A stretch of 64,000 nt of DNA from Spirosoma rhododendri. GTDB lineage: Bacteria > Bacteroidota > Bacteroidia > Cytophagales > Spirosomataceae. The translations under genes and the position numbers were made by a program. The notes below the pieces were generated by a model. It saw only the letters and a list, made by a program, of their open reading frames with translations. It was not told the DNA's origin and ran no database searches. Positions 53,111-62,550 of the stretch are shown here, piece by piece. The stretch lies in the NCBI RefSeq assembly GCF_012849055.1, contig NZ_CP051677.1, positions 186,001 through 250,000 of the forward strand. Reading direction: 5' to 3'. The stretch's first letter is position 1. Each line of letters opens with the position of its first letter.

Positions 53111-56100
53111 ATGCGTCAGTTTTTCGCCATACTCGCCAAAACCCTGCTCTACCTCGTGCTGACGGTAGTCGGATTGGCGTTTGCGATTTTACTGGCGCTG
53201 CAACTGCCGCCCGTTCAGACGCGTCTGGTGCAGGAGGTAGCCCGTCGGGTGTCGGAAAAGCTTGAATTTCCGGTCAGTATCGAAAGTGTATCGATTAAGT
53301 GGTTTGACTCGCTGACCCTGTCGGGCGTTAAAATCCTCGACCGCGAGCAACGCCCCATGATTCAGGTCGGGCGGCTCGATCTCGATTACAACCTCCGCAA
53401 TCTGATCGACTCGTCGGCGCACAACCTGCACCTCGACGGGGCCGTGCTGTACCGCCCCGACGTACGGATGATAAAAAATCCGCGCACGGGCGACACCAAC
53501 CTGGACGAGTTCATTGCGCAAATCGATAAGCTGACGGCCGACACGACCCGCCCATCGGTACCCGATCAGCACACGCCGTTTACCATCGCCCGGATTCAGT
53601 TGATCGAAGGTGCTTACACGCTCGACGACCCCCGCGAGCCGTACATGCGCGACCGTAACAGCTTCGACTACAACCACTTCACGCTTAAAAACCTGACCGG
53701 CGACGTTAGCCAGTTTCTGGTACTGGGCGATACCATCGCGCTTAACATCAAAGGCTTATCGGGCATCGACAAGGGATCGGGGCTGCGTATCCGGCGGCTC
53801 GACACGCACTTTCTGTACAGTGCCAAAACGATGGATTTCGACCGGCTCTACGCCCACATCGGCAACTCGATCATCCGCCACAGCCTGACGTTTTTCTACG
53901 AACGCCCGTCGGCCTTTGGCGATTTCAACCGCCGGGTTGTGATACAGGCCCGCTTCCACGACAGCGAAATCCGCTCGCAGGACCTCGGCCTTTTCTCCGA
54001 CTACCTGCGTGGACTCAACGAGACGTGGTACCTGTCAGGGCTGTTCACGGGTACGGTCGATAATTTTCGGCTCAACCATACCGATCTGCGCTTTGGCCCC
54101 GGTGGACGCAGTCGGCTTGTGGGCGACATGGCCTGGAAAGGGTTGCCCGACATCGACCGCACAACGGTCAATCTGGCGTTTGCTCCCTCGCTCGTCAACA
54201 TGGCCGATATCCGGCAGTATTACCCCAACGAAGGCTTCAACAAGACTATTCAGAAGCTGGGCACGGTAGCGTTCGACACACGCTTCGTCGGCTTGTTCAG
54301 CGACTTTAAAAACGTGGGCACCTTCCGAACCGCCCTCGGAACGGTGACCGGCGACATTGCCCTGAAACTCCCCAAAAACAGCGATCAGACGACCTACACG
54401 GCGAATTTGAAAGCTACCGACTTCAACCTCGGTACGTTGATTGACGACCCAAAGCAATTCCGACTGATCGACGGGCAGGCGCAACTGACGGGGCGGGGTA
54501 TCAATATTGAAAAAGCCAGCGTCGACGTCAACGGGCAGTTGGCGCGCTTCGGCTGGCAGGGCTACGACTACCGCGACGTGACGGTACGGGGCAACCTGCA
54601 AAAGGCATTTTTCCACGGGCAGTTGGCCCTCCGCGACCCGAACCTGGCCTTTGATCTCGACGGCGAATTCGACTTCACCAAGCCCCTGAGCCGCTATGAT
54701 CTGCATGGCACCGTGCAGCAGGCCAATCTGCTGGCGCTGGGTTTCGTCGACGATTCGTTGCAGATCAGCACCGGCCTCGACGTGCAGCTCGAAGGCAACA
54801 AGTTAGACAACATTGTGGGGCAGGCTTACTTCCACGATGCCCGACTGCTACTCAACCGGCGTTCACTCCGCATCGATACCCTGTCGCTGGTATCGTCGGT
54901 AGAACAGCGTCGACAGGAGGGAAATCCGGACTCGGTCAGTTCACAGCGATACTTTGCGCTCGACTCGGAGTTTCTGACGGCCAAACTTCAGGGCAATTTC
55001 CAGCCGCAACGCACCGTCGATGACCTGAGTCAACTCATCCGGGAATACAAGCTGTTTTTTGCGGGCGATGCGGCTGGTATGAACGCGTACTACGCCCGAA
55101 AGAAACAGCAGTTGCCCCGCACCGGGCTGATGCACTACAGCATCGACTATCAGACGATCACGAAGGCTGTAGCGCCCCTGATCGCCTTCCTCGACCCGAC
55201 ACTGTATGTCTCGCCCGCTACCCGGCTTGAAGGGCGCTTCACCGTCGGCAACACCTCATTCCTGACGGCCAACCTGCATACTGACTCGCTGCGGTTCAAC
55301 AAAATCGGGTTCGGCCCAACCGATCTCGACCTGACGACGTCTAAGTTTACCCTCAGTCCTGAAGTGCTGGCATCGGCGGTGCTATCGTCGGAGCGGCAGT
55401 CGTTCAGCAAGGCGATACCGACCCGCAACCTACAGGCGGAAGGCTATTGGGACACCGACCACATTGATTTTACGACCAACGTCGATCAGGCGGGCAGCAG
55501 TAACCGGGCGGTGCTGAACGGCGAACTGCGCTTCAAAGGCGACGCCATCGACCTGACCTTCCGGCAATCGCAGCTGCGCGTACTGGATGGCGACTGGACA
55601 CTGAACACCGAAAGCCTGATTCGGAAAGTAGGCGACGAATACACCATCCGTAATCTGTCGGTTACGAACCAGGATCAGCGCATACAGGCCGCCGGGCGGC
55701 TGTCGACCGATTCGAGCGAGGTGCTGACGGTGGCGGCCAATGCCTTCAAACTGCAATCGCTCAACTCGGTACTGAACACCAAGCTGGGCGGTACGCTGAA
55801 CGGCACCGCGTCGGTACGCAACATTTACGAGACACCCATTCTCGAAAGTCAGTTTGCGGTGACGGCACTGGCTTACGACAGCACCCTGTTTGGCGATCTG
55901 CGTAGCCGGGCCGAATGGGAACAGTCATTGCAGCGGCTGAACGTCGACGCACACCTGAGCCGCAACGACGCCGATATCCTGACCATTCTGGGTAGCTATA
56001 CGCCCTCGCTGACGACCGACCCGCTGAACCTGACGGCAGCCCTGACCAACGCCGACCTGGCTATTCTGGATTCCTTTACGAAAGGGTTGTTTTCCAATTT

Positions 56101-57751
56101 CGGCGGTACGGCTATGGGGCAAATCGCCATCAAAGGGAAACCGGCAGCCCCCATACTGACGGGTGAACTGAACTTGCAGAACGGACGGGGCCGCTTCGAT
56201 TACCTGAAAACGGATTTCACGTTCGACAACAAAATTTATTTCGGCGAAAACGAAATCATTGCCCGTAACCTGACCCTGCGCGACGCAGACGGCAACACGG
56301 CGCAGCTACGTGGTGGGGTATTTCACGACGGCTTCCGCAACGTCACGCTGGGGCTGACCGGCGACTTCCGCAACTTCCGCATTATGAACACCAGCGTGAC
56401 CGACAACGACGTGTTCTACGGGCAGGGGGTCATCACGGGTAAAGCAGAACTAACCGGGCCGCTCGACAATCTGGCGATTCAGGCCAACGTAGCCAGTAAC
56501 AAAGGCACCCGTATCTACATCCCGCTCGACGGAGCCGCGTCGGTATCGTCCGACGACCAGATTCGGTTCGTCAGCCATGCCGCGCCCAAATCCGGCACTG
56601 ATCTGCCCCCCGACGAACGTCCGGGTGGGATCGATTTGTCGCGGATTATGATGGATTTCAACTTCGACATCACCCCCGATGCGTATTGCGAAATCCAGCT
56701 GGACAAGCAGACGGGCGACATTATCAAAGCCTACGGACAGGGGCGGATCGCGATGCGGGTTGATACGAAGGGTGACTTCTCAATGACCGGCACCTACGCC
56801 ATTCAGAAAGGAGATTACACGTTTACCTTCCAGAACATCATCAACAAACGCTTCCAGATTCGGCCCAACAGTCGCATCACCTGGACGGGCGACCCCTACG
56901 GTGCCCTGCTCGACGTTACGGCAGCATACACGCAGTACACGTCTTTGTCGCCCCTGTTGCCAACGGGCAGTCGTGGGTCCGATCAGACGCGTCGGTACCC
57001 GGTCGATCTGGTGATTCGGATCAACGGTGATCTGGGAGCCCCCGCCATCAACTACAACGTCGACGTAAAAGACTACCCCTCGACGTCCGATTTCCGGCAG
57101 GCCGTCACCGCCTTTCAATCGAGGCTGCAAAGCAACGATCAGGAGCTGACCCGGCAGGTAAGCAGCATTCTGCTGTTCAACCAGCTTTTACCCGAAGGCA
57201 CCAGCCTGTTCGATCAGGGACAGGTCAACGCGGGCGTGGCCAACAGCGTGAGTGAACTAGTGTCGAACCAGATCAGTCGGCTGGCTTCGTCGCTCAATGA
57301 CAACCTGGACATCGGCCTGTCGTTTGGTGGCTTCACCAGCAGTAGCTCGACGCAAAACGACAACCTGCTCAATAACCTGCAACTACGCTTTTCGTATCGA
57401 CTGCTTAACGACCGGCTGCGGATCAGCCGCGACGGGGGCTTCACGTACGGGCAGAACCAGTACAACACGGCCAGTCTGCTGGGCGAATGGACACTGGAAT
57501 ACTGGCTGACGTCTGACGGGCAATTGCGGGCGAAAGTTTACAATCGCAATCAGCAAAGCATTCTGAATCAGTTTAACCTGGCCAGCACAACCATTTCGAC
57601 GGGCGGTGGGCTAAGCCTGCTTTACACCCGCTCGTTCAACCGGTTATTCGGTACAAGCCGCCCCGCCCCCGGACTGGCTCCTGCGCCAAGCAGCGCGTCG
57701 CCCACATCCCCCTCCACCCCGGTCACTCCGGTTTCCACGCTGTTTCGATAG
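53111..57751 (+). CDS. tamB: TamB-like translocation/assembly module protein
   Basis: 1546 residues. An N-terminal membrane anchor (FAILAKTLLYLVLTVVGLAF) is followed by long repetitive beta-rich regions with AsmA-like features (FPVSIESVSIKWFDSLTLSG), and a C-terminal DUF490/TamB domain (GQIAIKGKPAAPILTGELNL, FQNIINKRFQIRPNSRITWT, RVSLLFNQLLPEG-like segment). TamB-type proteins bridge the periplasm and aid lipid transport or outer-membrane protein assembly. The C terminus has a Pro/Ser/Thr tail. No tamA or BamA gene is adjacent. Divergent from tsaD across about 130 nt with no repeat. Confidence 0.93.
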   Translation: MRQFFAILAKTLLYLVLTVVGLAFAILLALQLPPVQTRLVQEVARRVSEKLEFPVSIESVSIKWFDSLTLSGVKILDREQRPMIQVGRLDLDYNLRNLIDSSAHNLHLDGAVLYRPDVRMIKNPRTGDTNLDEFIAQIDKLTADTTRPSVPDQHTPFTIARIQLIEGAYTLDDPREPYMRDRNSFDYNHFTLKNLTGDVSQFLVLGDTIALNIKGLSGIDKGSGLRIRRLDTHFLYSAKTMDFDRLYAHIGNSIIRHSLTFFYERPSAFGDFNRRVVIQARFHDSEIRSQDLGLFSDYLRGLNETWYLSGLFTGTVDNFRLNHTDLRFGPGGRSRLVGDMAWKGLPDIDRTTVNLAFAPSLVNMADIRQYYPNEGFNKTIQKLGTVAFDTRFVGLFSDFKNVGTFRTALGTVTGDIALKLPKNSDQTTYTANLKATDFNLGTLIDDPKQFRLIDGQAQLTGRGINIEKASVDVNGQLARFGWQGYDYRDVTVRGNLQKAFFHGQLALRDPNLAFDLDGEFDFTKPLSRYDLHGTVQQANLLALGFVDDSLQISTGLDVQLEGNKLDNIVGQAYFHDARLLLNRRSLRIDTLSLVSSVEQRRQEGNPDSVSSQRYFALDSEFLTAKLQGNFQPQRTVDDLSQLIREYKLFFAGDAAGMNAYYARKKQQLPRTGLMHYSIDYQTITKAVAPLIAFLDPTLYVSPATRLEGRFTVGNTSFLTANLHTDSLRFNKIGFGPTDLDLTTSKFTLSPEVLASAVLSSERQSFSKAIPTRNLQAEGYWDTDHIDFTTNVDQAGSSNRAVLNGELRFKGDAIDLTFRQSQLRVLDGDWTLNTESLIRKVGDEYTIRNLSVTNQDQRIQAAGRLSTDSSEVLTVAANAFKLQSLNSVLNTKLGGTLNGTASVRNIYETPILESQFAVTALAYDSTLFGDLRSRAEWEQSLQRLNVDAHLSRNDADILTILGSYTPSLTTDPLNLTAALTNADLAILDSFTKGLFSNFGGTAMGQIAIKGKPAAPILTGELNLQNGRGRFDYLKTDFTFDNKIYFGENEIIARNLTLRDADGNTAQLRGGVFHDGFRNVTLGLTGDFRNFRIMNTSVTDNDVFYGQGVITGKAELTGPLDNLAIQANVASNKGTRIYIPLDGAASVSSDDQIRFVSHAAPKSGTDLPPDERPGGIDLSRIMMDFNFDITPDAYCEIQLDKQTGDIIKAYGQGRIAMRVDTKGDFSMTGTYAIQKGDYTFTFQNIINKRFQIRPNSRITWTGDPYGALLDVTAAYTQYTSLSPLLPTGSRGSDQTRRYPVDLVIRINGDLGAPAINYNVDVKDYPSTSDFRQAVTAFQSRLQSNDQELTRQVSSILLFNQLLPEGTSLFDQGQVNAGVANSVSELVSNQISRLASSLNDNLDIGLSFGGFTSSSSTQNDNLLNNLQLRFSYRLLNDRLRISRDGGFTYGQNQYNTASLLGEWTLEYWLTSDGQLRAKVYNRNQQSILNQFNLASTTISTGGGLSLLYTRSFNRLFGTSRPAPGLAPAPSSASPTSPSTPVTPVSTLFR

Positions 57752-57854
57752 CGGTTTGGGCAATCTGCTTACAGTATAGAGTTTACGGTTCTGGGTTTAC
57801 GATGTATAGCATCTGCCTGACAAATCGACCAAAAACTCAACACTATCAACTGGT

Positions 57855-58877
57855 ATGCGTAGCATTATCTTGCTCCTTTTTCTGACAACCTCGGCGTTTA
57901 GCCAACGCACGTTTACCAATCCCGTTAAAGATTCCGGCCCGGACCCGTGGGTGCTGCAACACGACGGCTGGTATTATTACATGAATACGACGGGCCGAAA
58001 CCTGACGCTCTGGAAAACCCGCGACATGGCTGACCTGCGTAATGCGGAGTCGAAGGTGATCTACACGCCCCCCGCCGGAACCCCCTACTCGCGGGATCTC
58101 TGGGCACCCGAAATTCATCGGTTCAACAACAAATGGTACGTGTATTTCGCGGCCGATTCAGTCAACAATCTGAGCCATCGTATCTGGGTTGTTGAAAACG
58201 AATCGCCCGACCCCATGCAGGGCGACTGGACGATGAAAGGTAAAGTCAGCGATCCGGGCGACCATTGGGCCATCGATATGTCGGTGCTTGACTATGACGG
58301 TCAACTGTACGCTACGTGGTCGGGCTGGGCAGGGGCCACCAACGGGCAGCAGAACATTTACATCGCCAGACTGACCAATCCGTGGACGATGGGCAGCGAA
58401 CGCGTACTGATTTCGCAACCGGACCTACCCTGGGAGCGGCACGGCGACGTTCCGGTCGACTGGCAGAAAAACGGCGAAGTCCCGAAAGTTTACGTCAACG
58501 AAGGCCCGGAATTCCTGCGGCACGACAAGCAGCTGTTCATCATTTATTCGGCCAATGCCTGCTGGCTCGACTACTGCATGGGGCTGCTTACGTTTACCGG
58601 TACGGGTGATCTGCTCAACCCCGCCAACTGGACAAAGAGCCCACAGCCGGTTTTTGTCCAGTCGCCCAAAAACGGCGTCTATGCCCCCGGCCACGGCGGT
58701 TTTTTCCGCACCACCAGCGCTAACTCACCCGACTGGATGATCTACCACGCCAACCCATCGGCCACCGATGGCTGCGGCAACAAACGCGCCCCTCACATTC
58801 AGCCGTTCACCTGGAATCCCGACGGTTCACCGCACTTCGGCGAGCCTATTCTAAAGAGCGAAAGAACGAAAGAGTGA
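57855..58877 (+). CDS. GH43-family glycosidase, secreted
   Basis: 340 residues with a short signal peptide (MRSIILLLFLTTSAFSQ). The five-bladed propeller has the catalytic base Asp in SGPDPWVLQHDGWYYY, the second Asp near AIDMSVLDYDGQLYATW and the general acid Glu in YVNEGPEFLRHDKQLFIIYS. Substrates in the family are arabinosides and xylosides. The last residues (KSERTKE) and the stop are encoded by a repeat array, so its end was altered by the repeat. The gap from tamB contains only a weak TTTACGG-type array. Confidence 0.9.
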   Translation: MRSIILLLFLTTSAFSQRTFTNPVKDSGPDPWVLQHDGWYYYMNTTGRNLTLWKTRDMADLRNAESKVIYTPPAGTPYSRDLWAPEIHRFNNKWYVYFAADSVNNLSHRIWVVENESPDPMQGDWTMKGKVSDPGDHWAIDMSVLDYDGQLYATWSGWAGATNGQQNIYIARLTNPWTMGSERVLISQPDLPWERHGDVPVDWQKNGEVPKVYVNEGPEFLRHDKQLFIIYSANACWLDYCMGLLTFTGTGDLLNPANWTKSPQPVFVQSPKNGVYAPGHGGFFRTTSANSPDWMIYHANPSATDGCGNKRAPHIQPFTWNPDGSPHFGEPILKSERTKE

Positions 58878-58954
58878 AATCGGACCGCCGAAGCGGAGCG
58901 ATGGCCTGCGTCAGCAACCTTTCGCTCTTTCACTCTTTCGTTCTTTCGCTCTTT
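58853..58954. repeat. Perfect 27-bp inverted repeat overlapping the GH43 3' end
   Basis: The left arm 58853-58879 is built of the period-8 units AAAGAGCG, AAAGAACG and AAAGAGTG. The right arm 58928-58954 is its exact reverse complement, 27 of 27. The loop is 48 nt. The left arm encodes the last residues and the TGA of GH43; the right arm ends 4 nt before the stop of the convergent gene (58959). Confidence 0.92.
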
Positions 58955-58958
58955 AAAA

Positions 58959-61475
58959 CTATTCCTTAACAACCCGCATCGTTGCCTGCCGGTCGGTGGC
59001 GTCGGCGCGGAGGAGATAGGTACCGGCGGGAAGATCGGGGAGCGGGTATTCAAGCTGTTGTTTGCCGACGAAGGCGGGTACGGTGAACTGACGAACAGAT
59101 CGCCCACCCGCGTCGTGCAACGTCAGCGAAACAGTTTGCCGGATGGCCTGCTCTATTTCCAGCCTCAGGTGCGTACCGATGGGGTTGGGCAGCACCCGGA
59201 TCGACAGTTCCGTACCGGGTTCGGCGATAGCCGTCAGCACAAAAACAACCGCGTTGGAAGCTGGTGATGCACACCCGTTCTGGGTGGTAACGACGTAATA
59301 ACGGCCACTCTGAAAGGGCGTCAGCGTAGTTGAGGTAGCGTTGGTGATGGCAGTTGCCGATGTACTGCCCGTTGGCTGTACGTACCACTGAATACCCGAC
59401 GAGCCAGTCACGCGCAAGGTGCTGCCCGACTGCGATACAACGGGGGCTTCCGGGGTTGGAAAGCGCGATCGGATCGTTACGAAAGCCGTCGACGCTGTGC
59501 AGCGGTTACTGTCCCGAACGCTTACCGTATACGTGCCTTCAGTCAGGCCGGTTTGTGCCATAGCACGACTTTGCAGCGTATCGCGCCGAGGGGTTTGCCA
59601 ATAGAACAGAAACGGGCGTGTACCACCCACGATCTGTACGGCCGCTTCCCCGTCTGCCCCGCCCGCGCAGTTGGCATCTTTCACCGTACCAACCGTTAGC
59701 GACAGGGCCGATGCATCGCCGACACTGGCCTGTACCGTGTCGGCGCAGCCTGCCTCGTCGGCAATTCTAAAGCGGTACGAACCCGGCACGAATCCGCCAA
59801 ACTGATTACTGGCCTGATCCGTCAGCCCCAGGCGCTGGTAAGAACGCGTTGTACCCGAACCACCCGTACTCGTCAACGATACGGTACCCGTTGGGCAAAC
59901 GCAGCAGCGGGCCGCCTGCGTCGTTGCCTGTAGCCGGATCGGTTCGGCTTTCCCCACCGTAACCGACAGCAGAGCCGTACAGCCGTTGGTATCTGTCGCT
60001 ACAACCGTGTAATCGCCCAGCGCTAACCGGCTGAATACCGGATTCCGCTGTACCGTGCGCGACGACGTCAGCTGGTAACGGATTGGCTCCGTACCACCGG
60101 TACTGCGCACCGTAATCGCCCCACTGGCGTTGCCCTGACAGTTTACGGGAAGCACGGCCGCCGTCAGCGCCAGCACGACCGGCTGCTGCACCGTTACGGT
60201 TCGTTTGATCGTACACCCAATCTGGTCCCGAACGGTGAAATCGTAGGGGCCCACTCCTAATCCGGTGAAGACCGTACCCGTCTGATAAGCGCCGGTACCG
60301 AGCTGGTATTGAAAAGGCCCGTTGCCATTGCTGGCGACAATCGTGACACTCCCATCGACCGAGCCAGCACACCGGGTCGGCTGTGCTGTTGCACGGATGT
60401 CGAAAGCCGCTGGCGACCCAATCAGCGCCGACTGAGCCGTTACACAACCCGCATTGTCTGTCACGACGAGCGTATAACTCCCCGCTTTTAAGTCAGTGAA
60501 TGTACCGCTCGGCTGGGCGGTTCCGCCGTTGATCTGGTACCGATACGGAGACGTACCACCCGTCACACCAACGACCAACCCACCATCGATACCGCCGAAG
60601 CATCGGGTATCGACGGTACGAATCGACAACGTCATGGGCGTTGGCGGCTTTACCTCGACCGTCGTCTGAGTCGAGCAGCCCAGCGCATCGCGGACGCCCA
60701 CAACGTAGCTACCGGATTGCAGACTGATAAACGTATTCTGCGTTTGAAACTCCTGCCCGTTGAGCTGATACTGCTTGTCGCCCGAACCGCCCGTTGCCGT
60801 TACACTGATCTGCCCCGTGAACTGGCTGGCGCAGCTGGTTGGTGTACTGACCGCGTTGATCGTCAGCGCGGGCGGTACGGTAACCCGCGCGGCCCGGCTG
60901 GTGGTGGTGCCGCAGGCATTCGTCGCCGTCAGGTAATAGTTGCCCACGTTGTAAGGCTGTATGTCCGTAAACGTCAGCCGTGGCGTCGACGCGGTAGGAT
61001 TTTGTTGTACCGGATTACCGTCGCCGTACCACGCCAGCGTACCCGACGTGCCGTCTGCCAGGGCAACAGAAAGAACAGCCGTATTACCAGAGCAGACTGT
61101 AATTGAACCCGGCCCCGCCGTGAACGTGACGGCCTGAACGGGCGTCACGGTTGCCGTAGTGGTAGTGGCCGTACCGCTGACCGTACAGGTAGCGGTGTAG
61201 GTTGTTGGCTGGCTGGCCGTGACGCTGACAACGGCAGTCGTTTGCCCCGTCGACCAGCGGACTATACCACCCGCCGGGCAGCCACCGGCCGTCAGCGAAG
61301 CCGGGCTACCCAGACACACACTGACAGAAGCCGGACTTATCGTCAATCCGGCAGTGCTGCCGGGTGCCTGAGCCCGTACGGTTACGGAGTGTAGTAGGGC
61401 CAGCAGCAGCAATAACATACTGGCAAGGGCAGCCGGCAAAGACCGTTGAGTAGCGGTTAGTAGAGGAGATGGCAT
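58959..61475 (-). CDS. Secreted SprB-repeat protein with T9SS type A sorting domain
   Basis: 838 residues from ATG 61475. The signal peptide ends TVRAQ. An Ig/PKD-like part (30-210) precedes about six or seven SprB-type repeats (for example VTATGGSGDKQYQLNGQEF, VVGVTGGTSPYRYQINGG, TVRSTGGTEPIRYQLTSS, each followed by GSYTLVVTDNAGC-like units). An Ig-like region and the C-terminal sorting domain (RVLPNPIGTHLRLEIEQ, LPAGTYLLRADATDRQATMRVVK) follow. It is exported by T9SS, whose PorW component is at 34923. The TTG at 61505 lies in the -7 box and is not the start. A 13-bp palindrome precedes the promoter. Confidence 0.92.
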   Translation of the reverse strand: MPSPLLTATQRSLPAALASMLLLLLALLHSVTVRAQAPGSTAGLTISPASVSVCLGSPASLTAGGCPAGGIVRWSTGQTTAVVSVTASQPTTYTATCTVSGTATTTTATVTPVQAVTFTAGPGSITVCSGNTAVLSVALADGTSGTLAWYGDGNPVQQNPTASTPRLTFTDIQPYNVGNYYLTATNACGTTTSRAARVTVPPALTINAVSTPTSCASQFTGQISVTATGGSGDKQYQLNGQEFQTQNTFISLQSGSYVVGVRDALGCSTQTTVEVKPPTPMTLSIRTVDTRCFGGIDGGLVVGVTGGTSPYRYQINGGTAQPSGTFTDLKAGSYTLVVTDNAGCVTAQSALIGSPAAFDIRATAQPTRCAGSVDGSVTIVASNGNGPFQYQLGTGAYQTGTVFTGLGVGPYDFTVRDQIGCTIKRTVTVQQPVVLALTAAVLPVNCQGNASGAITVRSTGGTEPIRYQLTSSRTVQRNPVFSRLALGDYTVVATDTNGCTALLSVTVGKAEPIRLQATTQAARCCVCPTGTVSLTSTGGSGTTRSYQRLGLTDQASNQFGGFVPGSYRFRIADEAGCADTVQASVGDASALSLTVGTVKDANCAGGADGEAAVQIVGGTRPFLFYWQTPRRDTLQSRAMAQTGLTEGTYTVSVRDSNRCTASTAFVTIRSRFPTPEAPVVSQSGSTLRVTGSSGIQWYVQPTGSTSATAITNATSTTLTPFQSGRYYVVTTQNGCASPASNAVVFVLTAIAEPGTELSIRVLPNPIGTHLRLEIEQAIRQTVSLTLHDAGGRSVRQFTVPAFVGKQQLEYPLPDLPAGTYLLRADATDRQATMRVVKE

Positions 61476-61502
61476 AGCCACAAAGTTGGTACAGCGTAAA
61501 AA

Positions 61503-61510
61503 CAAAGGTA
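61503..61510 (-). promoter_or_regulatory. -7 box of the SprB-repeat gene
   Basis: TACCTTTG on the minus strand, a perfect TAnnTTTG, 27 nt before the ATG at 61475. Confidence 0.6.
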
Positions 61511-61530
61511 TTCGATTTGCGGAATTGATT

Positions 61531-61566
61531 CGCCGAACTTTCGTCAGCGGATGGCGAAAGTTCGGC
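61531..61566. promoter_or_regulatory. Palindrome upstream of the SprB-repeat promoter
   Basis: CGCCGAACTTTCG (61531-61543) and CGAAAGTTCGGCG (61554-61566) are exact reverse complements around 10 nt. It starts 20 nt upstream of the -7 box, at the -33 position, and lies apart from the terminator of the next gene. A regulator binding site is plausible. Confidence 0.5.
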
Positions 61567-61605
61567 GGACGTCACCACGCCCCTGTCTCTGTCAGCGGCA
61601 CAAAA

Positions 61606-61640
61606 AAAGCCCCGCCTTGCAGGTTGTAAGGCGGGGCTTT
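61606..61640 (-). terminator. Terminator of the gene at 61656
   Basis: AAAGCCCCGCCTT (61606-61618) pairs perfectly with AAGGCGGGGCTTT (61628-61640). A T-run follows on the minus strand. It begins 15 nt after the stop. Confidence 0.9.
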
Positions 61641-61655
61641 CAGGTTATTACTCAC

Positions 61656-62150
61656 TCAATAAAACAGGCCCCAGTCGTCGGGCGCATCATTATCTTTATC
61701 GAAGCCGTTTACCCAGTCGACAAACAGGAGCCGGAACTGTTCGATCTCGTCGCGCAGCACGTTGAGGTAGGCCGAGGTAGCCAGTTTTTCGGCTTTGCAG
61801 TACGAGGTCTGCGCCAGTAATTCGCGGGCATGCATCTTAATGATAACCGCGTTTTCCATGCGCAGTGTGTACAGGTCACCGCCTTCCGCCCCCACGATTT
61901 TCGGTGCCAGCATCATGGCGTTGGCCAGCATCTGCTCGTGCATCATCAGCACATCCTCTTCCTTGTTGATTGTTTCGACGATGGCCTGCGTCAGTTCCAT
62001 GATCTCGTTGGCCTTGCGCAGAATGGGCAGGTTACGAATTCGTCTGTTCTCAGCTTCCATCTCCGCCCGCGTCTCTTCAGGATCGTAATCTTCGTCGAAG
62101 CCGTCCCAATCCATGAAATTGTCTTCGTCGTCTTCGTCATCAAAGTTCAT
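61656..62150 (-). CDS. Conserved-looking acidic cytoplasmic protein, unknown function
   Basis: 164 residues. A very acidic N terminus (MNFDDEDDEDNFMDWDGFDE) is followed by a helical body (LPILRKANEIMELTQAIVET, EDVLMMHEQMLANAMMLAPK, MHARELLAQTSYCKAEKLAT, YLNVLRDEIEQFRLLFVDWV). No signal peptide or known motif is seen. It has a well-formed promoter, a 5' stem-loop and its own terminator, so it is a real, independently expressed gene. The family is not recognised. Confidence 0.8.
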   Translation of the reverse strand: MNFDDEDDEDNFMDWDGFDEDYDPEETRAEMEAENRRIRNLPILRKANEIMELTQAIVETINKEEDVLMMHEQMLANAMMLAPKIVGAEGGDLYTLRMENAVIIKMHARELLAQTSYCKAEKLATSAYLNVLRDEIEQFRLLFVDWVNGFDKDNDAPDDWGLFY

Positions 62151-62160
62151 CAGCCGGTCA

Positions 62161-62184
62161 ACGAAGGGGGGGATTTTCCTTCGT
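62161..62184 (-). promoter_or_regulatory. 5' leader stem-loop
   Basis: ACGAAGG (62161-62167) pairs with CCTTCGT (62178-62184). It begins at about the predicted transcription start (62185) of the gene at 61656-62150, so the mRNA would start with a hairpin. Confidence 0.45.
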
Positions 62185-62188
62185 CAGA

Positions 62189-62219
62189 CAAAGTAAGAGA
62201 AAGGTTTGGGTAAAACAAA
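62189..62219 (-). promoter_or_regulatory. Promoter of the acidic protein gene
   Basis: On the minus strand TTTG (62216-62219), a 19-nt spacer, and TTACTTTG (62189-62196; 7 of 8 to TAnnTTTG). The leader is about 35 nt. Confidence 0.65.
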
Positions 62220-62449
62220 TTTACCCACCCATCCAGGCCTGCCTGCTCATCTGATAATCAATAAATTGCCTATTTTTAACCACTCATTACGGTCATCTGA
62301 TCTGCCTGTTTAAACATCGTTAAACGGCCGCTAATTACCCGTAGCTATCGACGGGCCTGTTCACGGCACAAGAAATACCGTCAGCGTATTAATTAACATT
62401 AATTTTCTGCGAAAACAGTAACACTGTGGTACTAAACTGGCGGTGCCAC

Positions 62450-62457
62450 TACCTTTA
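62450..62457 (+). promoter_or_regulatory. Possible -7 box of the SGNH hydrolase gene
   Basis: TACCTTTA (7 of 8), with TGTGG about 20 nt upstream, in the otherwise featureless AT-rich gap 62220-62550. The leader would be about 90 nt. Confidence 0.35.
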
Positions 62458-62550
62458 CCTACCGATTAATCAACAAATTGACTCAACCGGCCGGAGTCTG
62501 GCACGGTGCCTGCTACATAGCAAACAGACAGATACAGTTCTACCTCGTTT

